Shown here one piece after another: positions 33,931 through 42,413 of a stretch of DNA of 60,562 bases (position 1 is its first letter; every line of letters begins with the position of its first letter). This DNA is from Desulfovibrio cuneatus DSM 11391. Lineage in GTDB: Bacteria; Desulfobacterota; Desulfovibrionia; Desulfovibrionales; Desulfovibrionaceae. The notes beneath the pieces are model-generated. The model did not search any database, was not told the origin of the DNA, and saw only the letters and a program-made list of their open reading frames with translations. Made by a program: the position numbers and the translations under genes. The stretch covers positions 1 through 60,562 of the forward strand of contig NZ_AUCY01000022.1 in assembly GCF_000430005.1 (NCBI RefSeq), given 5' to 3'.

Positions 33931-35964
33931 ATGATAGAGTGTACGGTGTTTTCCCCGGTGATTGCTTTTACATGGATGTTCATTTTTGAAGTACTTTCCT
34001 TGGGTCTTATACAAGTGGCTGCCTTTATTGGTATTGCGGCTGCCGTGAGTGTGTTTTGTACCACAATAATAACGTGCGAAAGAGCTGGCTGGCAATTGGG
34101 AGCCATTGTTGGCGTTGCCGGGTACCTGCTGTTTTGGCTCAACCATTATGGGAATTATGTTGAGGGCCCGGTATTGCATTTTTTGCCCTATGAAGCCCTG
34201 TTTATTGCGGCGCTATTTGCGGGGTGGCAAAGTGCTGGCATTGCCTGGGCAATGGGTATAGTGGCCCATGTTGTGTTTGCTGGGTGGGAAGAGGCTGGCC
34301 TGGTGGCCCTGGATATGGGGGTGGTGGGCCTTGCCAGCCTGGCAGTGCGCCGGGGGATTTCTGGTAAAGCAATGCAACTGATTCATGGGCGGGAAGTTTT
34401 TACCCTGTCTATTTTGCGGGTAGGCATATATGCCTTGGGGCCAGTGGCCTTTTGGATGTTTTCCCTGCTGCCGGGCAAAACAGTGCTGCATGTTATTTTG
34501 CTAAGAACACTCTACTGCGCAACCATTTTGCAGGTTTCTCTGTTTTTCGCGGCCAGGGTCTTTCGCCGGGAAGTGGCACGCCGCAAGGCGCTGTTTCGCG
34601 ACCCCCTTTGCCTGCTTCCCAACCGCCAGGAATTGCAGCTTGACCTGGAAGTTTCCAAACTGAAAGGGGGCAAGGCCGAAGAATGGGAGTATGCCACATT
34701 GCTGTTCATAAGCCTGGGGAATATTCGCGCGCTTATTCAGGAGCGTGGCCACGCCTGGGCAGATGCCTGGTTGCAAAGCATGGGGCATAGCCTTGTGGCC
34801 TTGCAAGCGGTGCCCCCGTGGAAGGGGTTGCAGGCAAAGGCATATGCCTATGCGGAGGGTTCGTTTGTTATGCTGCTGCGGGGCATAACCCTGGAAGAGG
34901 CCCAGGCTGCGGGCCTGGGGTACCGTATGCTCAGTAAATTTACGATGGAAGGTGCCAAGCTGCCCGGCCTTGCTCCGCACCTGAGCATTGGTATGGTGGA
35001 AATTCCGTTACCCTGTGTAGGCGTTGCGGCAACATTCCTGCGCAGCCTTGATATGCCTGAACGTGAATATGCTGCCAACGTGTATATCATTGACAAAAAT
35101 TTCATGAATATTGTGAAGAAAGAGAGGTACGTGCGGGCTTGCATTGAGGAATGGATTGCCACAGAAAAGGTAGCTATGTACTTTCAGCCAAAAGTGAACC
35201 TGCTCACCGACACGTGTATAGGGGCTGAAGGGCTGTTGCGTTTGCCTTCACCAGAGGGGAAGAACAGCTTTGTCCCCCCCCAGCAGGTGCTTTCCGTGGC
35301 CATGAAGTCTCATTTGCTGGAAGACCTGGAGTGGGCTATTATTAAGCACATGGTGCAATGCCTGAAAATATTGCCCCCACCCTTGGCGCATTTACAGTTT
35401 TCGGTAAATATTACCCCTGCCTCCCTGGCAAAAGCCCATTTTGGGGAACGCTTGTGCACTCTTTTGGGGGTGGCTGGGGTTAACCCGCGGCAATTGATTG
35501 TGGAAATTATGGAAACAAACCAGTTGTCCCGCTCAGAACTGGTGCGGGAAAATATTGAAGTGCTGCATACCCTGGGTGTGCAGCTTGCCCTGGATGATTG
35601 TGGTACAGGGTATGGCTCTCTTGCCCTTCTTTCCCAATATCGTTTTGGTGAGATGAAAATTGACTATTCCATGACATCCAATATGCATGATTTCCTGGTG
35701 TTTTCTGCCATGCAACTTTCTGTGGAAACAGCACGCCTTTACGGGACAGATGTTGTGGCGGAAGGGGTTGAAACAAAGGAACAGCAACAGCTTTTGCGCC
35801 ATTTGGGGGTAACCAGGGGGCAAGGGCGGCTGTTTGGCTCGGCAATACCCTATGCCGGATTTGTGTGTATGCAACTGCAAGCAGAGCATGGCAAGGCAGG
35901 CAAGAACAGGCTGGAATGCGAGAACGTTGGGAAACTGGGTGAGCAGAAATTACTGCTTGTATGA
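33931..35964 (+). CDS. Membrane EAL phosphodiesterase, degenerate GGDEF (paralogue 2)
   Basis: This 677-residue paralogue of the preceding gene begins 9 bp after its stop with the same GGGGGAGTTATGATAGA start. It has the same order: membrane receptor region to about residue 210, degenerate GGDEF (DPLCLLPNRQEL present, active site AYAEGSF), then EAL with Glu433 in GAEGLLR, INITPASL-type Asn, VEIMET, LDDCGTGY, MKIDYSM, VAEGVET and GQGRLF. The sensor regions differ far more than the EAL domains, suggesting two inputs to one output. The duplication is tandem and both copies look functional. Confidence 0.88.
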   Translation: MIECTVFSPVIAFTWMFIFEVLSLGLIQVAAFIGIAAAVSVFCTTIITCERAGWQLGAIVGVAGYLLFWLNHYGNYVEGPVLHFLPYEALFIAALFAGWQSAGIAWAMGIVAHVVFAGWEEAGLVALDMGVVGLASLAVRRGISGKAMQLIHGREVFTLSILRVGIYALGPVAFWMFSLLPGKTVLHVILLRTLYCATILQVSLFFAARVFRREVARRKALFRDPLCLLPNRQELQLDLEVSKLKGGKAEEWEYATLLFISLGNIRALIQERGHAWADAWLQSMGHSLVALQAVPPWKGLQAKAYAYAEGSFVMLLRGITLEEAQAAGLGYRMLSKFTMEGAKLPGLAPHLSIGMVEIPLPCVGVAATFLRSLDMPEREYAANVYIIDKNFMNIVKKERYVRACIEEWIATEKVAMYFQPKVNLLTDTCIGAEGLLRLPSPEGKNSFVPPQQVLSVAMKSHLLEDLEWAIIKHMVQCLKILPPPLAHLQFSVNITPASLAKAHFGERLCTLLGVAGVNPRQLIVEIMETNQLSRSELVRENIEVLHTLGVQLALDDCGTGYGSLALLSQYRFGEMKIDYSMTSNMHDFLVFSAMQLSVETARLYGTDVVAEGVETKEQQQLLRHLGVTRGQGRLFGSAIPYAGFVCMQLQAEHGKAGKNRLECENVGKLGEQKLLLV

Positions 35965-36017
35965 CGTGGCAAGGTGTGGGAAAATAAAGGATACTTCAGC
36001 GTTTTTTCCAAAATAGC

Positions 36018-36033
36018 ATACCCTGGAGGGTAT
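36018..36033 (+). promoter_or_regulatory. Hairpin enclosing the ribosome binding site of the YccF-like gene
   Basis: ATACCC-TGGA-GGGTAT is a perfect 6-bp stem with a four-base loop. The Shine-Dalgarno sequence GGAGGG lies in its loop and 3' arm, and ATG follows two bases later. It could limit initiation until melted. Confidence 0.5.
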
Positions 36034-36034
36034 A

Positions 36035-36490
36035 ATGCGTTTACTCGGCAATATCTTGTGGCACTTCCCCTTTTTTGGGTTTGTAAGTGCCATTTATACC
36101 TTTTTGTTTGGCCTTTTGCTTACGGCACTTATTATTCCCGCCCCTATTGGGTTTGGGCTTATCCAGCTTTCCAAGTTCCTGCTGGCGCCCTATTCCTATG
36201 AAATGGTGAGTAAAGATGACCTGAACATTACGCAAAACCCTGTGTGGGAAGCCTATTCATTCCTTATCATGCTGTTCTACATACCCTTTGGGATAATTTT
36301 TGCCATTATCGCCGCTGTTCAGGCCGGGGGGCTGTTCCTTTCCATCGTGGGTATTCCCATTGCCATTCCCATTATCAAATCCCTGGGCACCTTCCTGAAC
36401 CCGGTGGGTAAAGTGTGCGTGCCCGTGGGCGTTGGCCAGGCCGTTCAGGATGAAAAAATCCGCCGGGAAGTGGACAGGTATATGAAGTAG
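36035..36490 (+). CDS. YccF-like inner-membrane protein
   Basis: This 151-residue protein starts MRLLGNILWHFPFFGFVSAI and contains at least three strongly hydrophobic segments with PIGFG and VGIPIAIPIIK motifs. That matches the YccF (DUF307) family of small inner-membrane proteins of unknown function. It lies 70 bp after the second EAL gene on the same strand and may share its transcript. The C-terminus is charged and probably cytoplasmic. Confidence 0.7.
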   Translation: MRLLGNILWHFPFFGFVSAIYTFLFGLLLTALIIPAPIGFGLIQLSKFLLAPYSYEMVSKDDLNITQNPVWEAYSFLIMLFYIPFGIIFAIIAAVQAGGLFLSIVGIPIAIPIIKSLGTFLNPVGKVCVPVGVGQAVQDEKIRREVDRYMK

Positions 36491-37533
36491 GCGGGGGCAA
36501 CCTTGTTCTAACTTTTTATTGAGCGCTTATGATGTTGGATTAATCATTGTGATAAACAGGATAGTGCGTTGTCAATATCATAACCAGGAAGTAGTAATGA
36601 ATACTTTTCATAAAGATGAACGCGAGTTTCTAGCACACGCCAATCAAGGATATGTTGGAAACGCATCGGATTACTACGAAAATATAACATAATTCCTTAA
36701 CACTAGCGATCACTTTAGATTGATTTAGTCAGCGGTTCCTAAAAAAAATGTCGCGCGAAGCATGTTTTTTGCCTTTGCAGTAACCTTTTTGGGTCTCTCT
36801 TTTTTTTACAATGCATGGCCGAGAGCAAAAAGTTCTCTGGAAGCTATTGTGTCAGAATATTGTCTGGAAATAGTACTAGCAAGGGAGGTGGAGCACTAAA
36901 GTACGAAACCGTTGTAGACTTTTTTTAATAACTTTATTTCATTATTACTATAATTAATATTATTATTATTATTATAAATCTGTTTCAGCGTTGACTTTGG
37001 TTTTTACTCCACTCTGGCTATATAGGAGTATGCTTTATAAAAGTTATAGGCGTATTTATTTTGCGTGAAAATTAATTTCCCTTGTTTGTGCTTTTGGGAT
37101 CCTCATCCCTGTGGATGAACGCTTTACGAATCTTTTGCAAGGGTCTCTATAGGATGCCTTTGTTATTGATATAAAGCCGAAAATTGATCGAAATAGCTTT
37201 GCACATGCAGGTAGCTGCATGATCGCTTGAATTAAATGGTCTAATTTTTGCATAAAATTATAGCATGCAGCCACGATTACTTTGCTTAAGCGCAATTTGC
37301 CAGAGCAGTGGATATCTCATGCGTTTAACCCATACCCGGCAATTTCATTCTTTGAAAGGCTGGGCAAATGAATAATACATATGGCAATGCCGTATTTTCC
37401 CGCATTTTGTTGCAGCGACGAGACGTTGCGAGGGAAACCCATTTGCCGGGTTTTGAACCAGATGCGTTGATAAGCGCACTTTTTAGGCGGCATTCCCTAT
37501 CTCCCAAGCTAAAATTGAAATTTGGAGTTTGCC
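36491..37533. other. AT-rich gene-poor region with degenerate content
   Basis: No clear gene is seen. It holds the short frame at 36597, a stretch at about 36750-36840 similar to 49790-49880 (shared TTTGCCTTT, CTCTTT, AATGC.TGGC, CAAAAAG), an ATT trinucleotide tract at about 36955-36977, and inverted CCCGGCAA (37335-37342) and TTGCCGGG (37443-37450). It separates the c-di-GMP genes from the AT-rich glycan cluster and looks like an insertion scar. Confidence 0.45.
36597..36692 (+). CDS. 31-codon frame, possible gene remnant
   Basis: A short soluble frame, MNTFHKDEREFLAHANQGYV plus eleven residues, follows AGGAAG at suitable distance. I do not recognise it. It has good codon structure and a plausible ribosome binding site, so it may be the 5' end of a decayed gene or a small protein. 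Confidence 0.25.
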   Translation: MNTFHKDEREFLAHANQGYVGNASDYYENIT

Positions 37534-38286
37534 ATGTCTCTCTGTCAAAACACTTCGTTACCTGCTAACTATTGCCCTGTTTGCCAAACATCGGGACAGG
37601 TTTTTTTGCCACTTTCGCCATTCTTTTGGGAAACTGCAGCACGCCACGGTTTTGATTGTTACGAAGATTGTGAAATGACCCCCTTGGACACATATTCCTG
37701 CTCGGCTTGTGGCGCTTCAGACAGGGAGCGTTTGTATGCTTGGTGGTTTAATGAGCAAATTCGCCAAGGGAGGCTGACATCATCTTCACGAATAGTACAT
37801 TTTGCTCCTGAAGCGGCATTTTCTGCCTACATTCAAAGCCTGCGACTGTTTACTTCCTATAAAACAGCGGATTTGATGATGGAAGGGGTAGATTACAATC
37901 TTGATTTGATGCAAATAGCCCTTCCTGATGCGAGTGTAGACTGTTTTTTGTGTAGCCATGTGCTGGAGCATGTTCCGAGCGACCGTGTAGCGGCAAAAGA
38001 GCTTTATAGAATAACGGCGTCGGGCGGCTTTGGTTTGCTCATGGTACCTATTGCTGTCGGCTTGGAGCGTACTAGGGAAGATCCGACTGCTGTAACCGAG
38101 GCAGACCGTTGGAAGTTGTATGGGCAGGGAGACCATGTTCGCTTACATGCTAAAAAGGACTTCATTGACTGTATTACTTCGGCCGGATTCAGGGTTCAGG
38201 AACTTACTTGGCGGCATTTTGGAGCAAAATTTTATAAGCGGCTAGGGCTTAAACCCACCAGCACACTTTATATAGCAGAAAAATAA
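37534..38286 (+). CDS. SAM-dependent methyltransferase of the glycan cluster
   Basis: This 250-residue protein starts at ATG 37534, six bases after GGAG. Its N-terminal part has two cysteine pairs (CPVC, CSAC), a likely zinc-binding feature. The class I methyltransferase region follows, with LPDASVDCFLCSHVLEHVPS corresponding to the post-I and motif II region of methyltransferase type 11 proteins, then HVRLHAKKDFIDCITSAGF. It is the first gene of the AT-rich cluster and all following genes run the same way. A sugar O-methyltransferase role is likely. Substrate is not evident. Confidence 0.75.
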   Translation: MSLCQNTSLPANYCPVCQTSGQVFLPLSPFFWETAARHGFDCYEDCEMTPLDTYSCSACGASDRERLYAWWFNEQIRQGRLTSSSRIVHFAPEAAFSAYIQSLRLFTSYKTADLMMEGVDYNLDLMQIALPDASVDCFLCSHVLEHVPSDRVAAKELYRITASGGFGLLMVPIAVGLERTREDPTAVTEADRWKLYGQGDHVRLHAKKDFIDCITSAGFRVQELTWRHFGAKFYKRLGLKPTSTLYIAEK

Positions 38287-38342
38287 TAACGTGGGGCTCA
38301 ATGGCTTTGTGCATGACAACACATGCATAGAGTGAGGAAGGA

Positions 38343-39428
38343 ATGATGGAAAAAATTCAAGTTACTCAAGCTTTTCTTCCAAAGGAAGAAGAATATGCAG
38401 GCTATGTTAGCCGTATATTCGCCTCCAAAATATTGACAAATCAGGGGCCTAATGTTGTTGAGCTGGAAGAGAAGCTCCAAGCATTCTGCCAGGTGCCTTA
38501 TTTGCATTATGTAACTAACGGCACTATTGCGTTGCAGTTGGCTCTTCGGGCACTTGATGTGATCGGAGGAGAGATAATAACGACTCCTTTTTCCTATGTT
38601 GCCACCACTTCAAGTATTCTTTGGGAATCATGCACACCTGTGTTTGTCGATATTGAGCCAAATCGTTTCACCATTGACCCAGAGCGTATTGAAAAAGCAA
38701 TTACAAAACGGACAAAGGGCATAATGGCTGTTCATGTGTTTGGCTTTCCCTGCTTTGTGGAAGAAATACAAAGAATAGCCAACAAGTATTCCCTGAAGGT
38801 GATTTATGATGCCGCACATGCTTTTGGGGTAACTTATAAAGGGCATCCCTTGGTAAGCTGGGGAGATATTGCAACACTTTCTTTCCATGCCACCAAGCTT
38901 TTTCATAGCATTGAAGGGGGAGCGTGTGTTACCCCGCATCAAGATGTGTATAACCGCATCGACATTCTTCGTCGTTTTGGGCATTTGGGTGATACCCATT
39001 ATTGCCTTGGCATTAATGGCAAACAATCGGAATTTCATGCAGCCATGGGCCTTGCCAATCTGCCTTATGTTGCAGGCATTATTGCACAACGCAAGCTGCT
39101 TTCTGAGTGCTATGATTCTATTCTTGCAGGGTGCGTAGCATTGCCAAAAATGCAGGACAAACAGGGGCATAACTATGCTTACTATCCTATTTTACTGAAA
39201 AACGAGCAAACGCTTTTGGACGTAGTTACTGCTTTGAATAATGAGGAAATTTACCCAAGGCGTTATTTTTATCCCTCCTTGAATACTCTCCCTTATTTAG
39301 CAAACAAAATAGCCTGCCCTGTTTCAGAAGATATTTGCTCAAGGGTTCTTTGTTTACCACTTTACGTAGGGCTTGAAACGGCACAGGTGGAAAAAATATG
39401 CACAACTATTAGACGTGCTATGCAGTAA
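38343..39428 (+). CDS. DegT/DnrJ/EryC1-type sugar aminotransferase (VioA-like)
   Basis: This 361-residue PLP enzyme has GTIALQLALRALDV, TTPFSYVATTSSI, AVHVFGFPC, YDAAHAFGV and SFHATKLFHSIEGGA with Lys185 as the PLP-binding residue. The family converts nucleotide 4-keto (or 3-keto) sugars to amino sugars. With the acyltransferase, ACP, reductase and synthase that follow, it resembles VioA, which makes dTDP-viosamine (dTDP-4-amino-4,6-dideoxyglucose). The dTDP-glucose synthase and dehydratase needed upstream are not in this window. ATG 38346 is an alternative start. Confidence 0.88.
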   Translation: MMEKIQVTQAFLPKEEEYAGYVSRIFASKILTNQGPNVVELEEKLQAFCQVPYLHYVTNGTIALQLALRALDVIGGEIITTPFSYVATTSSILWESCTPVFVDIEPNRFTIDPERIEKAITKRTKGIMAVHVFGFPCFVEEIQRIANKYSLKVIYDAAHAFGVTYKGHPLVSWGDIATLSFHATKLFHSIEGGACVTPHQDVYNRIDILRRFGHLGDTHYCLGINGKQSEFHAAMGLANLPYVAGIIAQRKLLSECYDSILAGCVALPKMQDKQGHNYAYYPILLKNEQTLLDVVTALNNEEIYPRRYFYPSLNTLPYLANKIACPVSEDICSRVLCLPLYVGLETAQVEKICTTIRRAMQ

Positions 39429-39439
39429 AGGAACGAGAT

Positions 39440-40417
39440 ATGACTTTACATAAAGTTCAAATTATCTGCATTTGTTATAATCAGGCGCAATTTATTGCTC
39501 AGGCATTAGAGTCTTTTGTTATGCAAAAGACGAATTTCCCTTTTGAAGCCATTATCGTAGATGATTGTTCCACTGACAATTCTTCAGATATAATAAGTGA
39601 GTATCAAAAAAAATACCCACATATTATTAAGCCCGTGTTCCATGATGAGAATAATGGTGCCATGAGGAATTTTATCTACGCGCTCAATTGTGCGCAGGCT
39701 GAATTTGTTGCTTTTTGTGAAGGTGATGATTATTGGACAGATCCCTATAAGCTGCAAAAACAAGTGGATGCGCTTGAAGCAAATCCAAGCTGCACGGTTT
39801 GCTTTCATTCGGTTGCAGTGCATTGGGAAGATGAAAGCAAGGAAGATAACCTTTTCCCCTCACCTGAGTTTTTAGGGGGAAAGACGCAATTATCATTCAA
39901 TGATCTGGCAAAAGGCAATTTTATTCAAACAAATTCTGTGTTATACCGTTGGGCTTTTTCAGGGCAAGATATTGGCCAATTTATTCCATTGGATATTTTG
40001 CCTGGTGATTGGCTGTTGCACCTTTTACATGCCCAGTATGGTGATATCCTTTACTTGGAAGATACCATGGCGGTCTACCGCAAATGGCACGGCGGCCTAT
40101 GGGCTGGAGCCGGAGAGACTGAGGAATGGTTTTGTAGATGCGGTATTCCCCATTTGAAATTTTTCCATCATTTGAAACGCTTGTTTATGGAGCGGTATGT
40201 TTTACAGGTGGATGTAATTTCTGTGCTTGTCTCAAATATCAAATTAGCTGCTATGCGGCAGGGACGTTCAGATGTTTTACAGGAACTGGAGCCGTTCTAT
40301 CCTATGTACTTTCAGTCACGTACATTGCATGAAACGAGCATGTTACCCCCATTGCCAGTAGACAGAAAGTTGCGCCTTGCTGTTCTGAAAAAACTTGCCC
40401 AAGAAAGGGCGAAGTAG
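39440..40417 (+). CDS. Family 2 glycosyltransferase
   Basis: This 325-residue GT-A enzyme opens with IICICYNQAQFIAQALES, has IIVDDCSTDNSSDII, and carries the metal-binding motif in FCEGDDYWTDP. It lacks membrane segments, so it acts in the cytoplasm on a nucleotide sugar. Gene spacing of 11 bp to the aminotransferase and 9 bp to the acyltransferase indicates one operon. It likely adds a sugar to a growing glycan or directly to protein. Confidence 0.88.
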   Translation: MTLHKVQIICICYNQAQFIAQALESFVMQKTNFPFEAIIVDDCSTDNSSDIISEYQKKYPHIIKPVFHDENNGAMRNFIYALNCAQAEFVAFCEGDDYWTDPYKLQKQVDALEANPSCTVCFHSVAVHWEDESKEDNLFPSPEFLGGKTQLSFNDLAKGNFIQTNSVLYRWAFSGQDIGQFIPLDILPGDWLLHLLHAQYGDILYLEDTMAVYRKWHGGLWAGAGETEEWFCRCGIPHLKFFHHLKRLFMERYVLQVDVISVLVSNIKLAAMRQGRSDVLQELEPFYPMYFQSRTLHETSMLPPLPVDRKLRLAVLKKLAQERAK

Positions 40418-40426
40418 GCGGCAGGT

Positions 40427-41056
40427 ATGTTGGAAAGAATTTGGATAATTGGTGGTGGCGGTTTTGCGGCAGAGTGCCACATGTATTTGAGTGAGCGAAT
40501 GAAGTACGAACCGGGCATCGTTTTCGGTGGTTTTCTTGCCACATCCCATATGTTGGGTCAGTATGGTCTGGAGGGATTATTCAAGGGGCACTATAATGAT
40601 CACGTTTTTGAACCGCACGACAGTATAATTCTTGGCATTGGTAATGCCGAGGTGCGTAATACCCTGTTTTATGAATTTGTTGCACGGAGGGTGAACTTTT
40701 ATACTCTTATTGCCCTTTCTGCGCAGGTTAGCCCCCAGGCCAGCATTGGCAGGGGAAACGTTTTCTGCCCCCATGTGTGCATTAGCCCAGGGGTAACTAT
40801 AGGGGATGGCAATATTTTTAATATTGCTACGATTATAGGGCATGATGCTTCTGTGGGCAATTTTAATGTGCTTAGTACGCATTGTGCCATAACCGGCTAC
40901 GCCAAAATGGAGAACGAGAACTTTTTTGGTATTTATGCTGGCATGTTGCCCCATTCGCGTATTGGCTCGCGGTGCACGATAGGTGCGGGTAGTATTGTAT
41001 ATAAACGTCTTAAAGACGATGTGCTTGCTGTGGGCAATCCTGCCATGAAAGTATAA
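40427..41056 (+). CDS. NeuD/PglD-type sugar N-acyltransferase (VioB-like)
   Basis: This 209-residue protein has an N-terminal nucleotide-sugar binding part (IWIIGGGGFAAECHMYL) and a left-handed beta-helix of hexapeptide repeats (ASIGRGNVFCPHVCISPGVT, IGHDASVGNFNV). The expected catalytic His of the family is found in the IIGHDASVG segment. PglD and VioB acetylate amino sugars. Here the neighbouring ACP and beta-ketoacyl genes suggest that a longer acyl group, such as 3-hydroxybutanoyl, may be the donor. It ends with the usual GNPAM-type cap. Confidence 0.85.
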   Translation: MLERIWIIGGGGFAAECHMYLSERMKYEPGIVFGGFLATSHMLGQYGLEGLFKGHYNDHVFEPHDSIILGIGNAEVRNTLFYEFVARRVNFYTLIALSAQVSPQASIGRGNVFCPHVCISPGVTIGDGNIFNIATIIGHDASVGNFNVLSTHCAITGYAKMENENFFGIYAGMLPHSRIGSRCTIGAGSIVYKRLKDDVLAVGNPAMKV

Positions 41057-41072
41057 TCACACGTGAGGATAT

Positions 41073-41282
41073 ATGGATACGTTTATTGAGCAAATGAAAG
41101 AGCTTCTGGATACGGAAACGGAATTGGAGGGCACCACGGTGCTGGCAAGTATTGAAGAATGGGATTCTTTGAGTTTCGTTTCGTTTCTTGCCTTTGCTGC
41201 AACAACATGCGGCAAACGCATTTCTGCGGAAGAACTGCGTAAAGCACAAACTGTGAACGACCTTTTTGTGCTTATTCGGTAA
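41073..41282 (+). CDS. Acyl carrier protein
   Basis: This 69-residue acidic helical protein has the phosphopantetheine attachment site at Ser32 in EEWDSLSFVSFL. It is not the primary-metabolism AcpP (the usual ADSLDTVELVM context is absent) but a pathway-specific carrier. It sits between the acyltransferase and the FabG/FabH-like genes and would carry the acyl group made by those enzymes. AGGAT precedes its start. Confidence 0.88.
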   Translation: MDTFIEQMKELLDTETELEGTTVLASIEEWDSLSFVSFLAFAATTCGKRISAEELRKAQTVNDLFVLIR

Positions 41283-41549
41283 GGCATTTTAATACATAGG
41301 ATGCCCGGGTAAATACGAAAGCATTTATCCGCTGCCTAGGCGTAAGCGACACAATTTTGCAGGAAAGCAAAATTGGGCGGGAGAATAGCGTGACTTGCTG
41401 CGTGGTGAGCTACAGGATTTGATGAGTTAATTCATGCGCGCAGTTAAGCGCCGAAACGAGCGTGCCTTTACATCATCTGATTTCGGGTGAGTGCACGTGC
41501 ATACAGGTGTGTGTTGGGGCTGCAGCACTACTTGTTGTGAGGAGATGCA
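41283..41549. other. Spacer inside the glycan cluster with a conserved hairpin
   Basis: It holds the hairpin CAATTTTGC-AGGAAA-GCAAAATTG at 41352-41375, related to those in MITE copies, and at 41438-41466 a sequence similar to 30769-30797. No gene is seen. This 267-bp gap interrupts an otherwise tight operon, so the downstream part may have its own promoter. Confidence 0.5.
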
Positions 41550-42293
41550 ATGAAACAGGTTTGCTATAATTTTTCTGGTCAAAATTTTGTTGTTTCCGGT
41601 GCCTCTTCAGGAATCGGGCGGCAAGTTGTTTTGGATTTGGCAGCAGCCGGGGCAGTTGTATTGGGGCTTGCTCGCCGAAGCGAAGCGTTGGAAGAGCTTC
41701 GTGCCATGGCTCCTGAGAATATTAAAACGACTTGTTGTGATGTTTGCAACAAAGGCAGCATTGAAACAGCCGTAGGCGCTTTTGTTGCTGAGCATGGTAA
41801 GGTGCATGGCTGCGTTCATGCGGCTGGCAACCTTATTGCTACTCCTCTTCGAAGTTATGATGCTGTGGCCGCCCACAGTCTAATGGAAACACATTTCTGG
41901 GGCGGCGTTCTTTTACTTCAATGCTGCACCCGCTCTCAATATGCAGTAAAAGGCACTTCTTCAGTGGTACTATCTTCCATAGATGCCAAGGTCGCCTCAA
42001 AAAGTCTTTTTGCGTATGCATCTGCCAAAGCAGCTCTTGCAACTGCAGTAAAGACGTTTGCTAAAGAACTTGCGCCCAAGGGACACCGTGTTGTAAGCGT
42101 TTCTCCTGGGTGGGTGGCAACAGAATTGACGCAAAGATTGTCCGAATTTGCTGGCCCTGTAAAGGAAGAGGTTTATCCCCTTGGTGTAGGCCAACCCGAA
42201 GATGTCGCCAACCTGATTCTTTTTTTATTGAGTGACAATGCACGCTGGATTTCAGGAACGGATATTGTTATTGACGGTGGATTTCTTGCTTAG
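41550..42293 (+). CDS. FabG-like short-chain dehydrogenase/reductase
   Basis: This 247-residue SDR has the cofactor motif SGASSGIGRQV near residue 17, HAAGN, the catalytic Ser in LSSIDAK, and Tyr156-x3-Lys160 in YASAK. PGWVATELT and the C-terminal GTDIVIDGGF follow. It is best explained as a 3-oxoacyl-ACP reductase for the pathway ACP, turning acetoacetyl-ACP into 3-hydroxybutanoyl-ACP. A sugar-modifying reductase cannot be excluded. GGAGATG precedes the start. Confidence 0.88.
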   Translation: MKQVCYNFSGQNFVVSGASSGIGRQVVLDLAAAGAVVLGLARRSEALEELRAMAPENIKTTCCDVCNKGSIETAVGAFVAEHGKVHGCVHAAGNLIATPLRSYDAVAAHSLMETHFWGGVLLLQCCTRSQYAVKGTSSVVLSSIDAKVASKSLFAYASAKAALATAVKTFAKELAPKGHRVVSVSPGWVATELTQRLSEFAGPVKEEVYPLGVGQPEDVANLILFLLSDNARWISGTDIVIDGGFLA

Positions 42294-42413
42294 ATGGAGC
42301 CGAACTTGGCGCAAGCCTTTTTAGCCTCTTTTATTGGTAGAGAAGGAAAGCCTCAAGTATATAGCTGCATTAGCTAACTGGGCAAGGGTTGGGTCAAGAG
42401 ATAGGAGATTTGA

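Noticed and set aside
37056-37568. Short frames upstream of the methyltransferase gene
   Set aside because: They are AT-rich, lack ribosome binding sites, and overlap the better-supported start at 37534 or an insertion-scar-like region.
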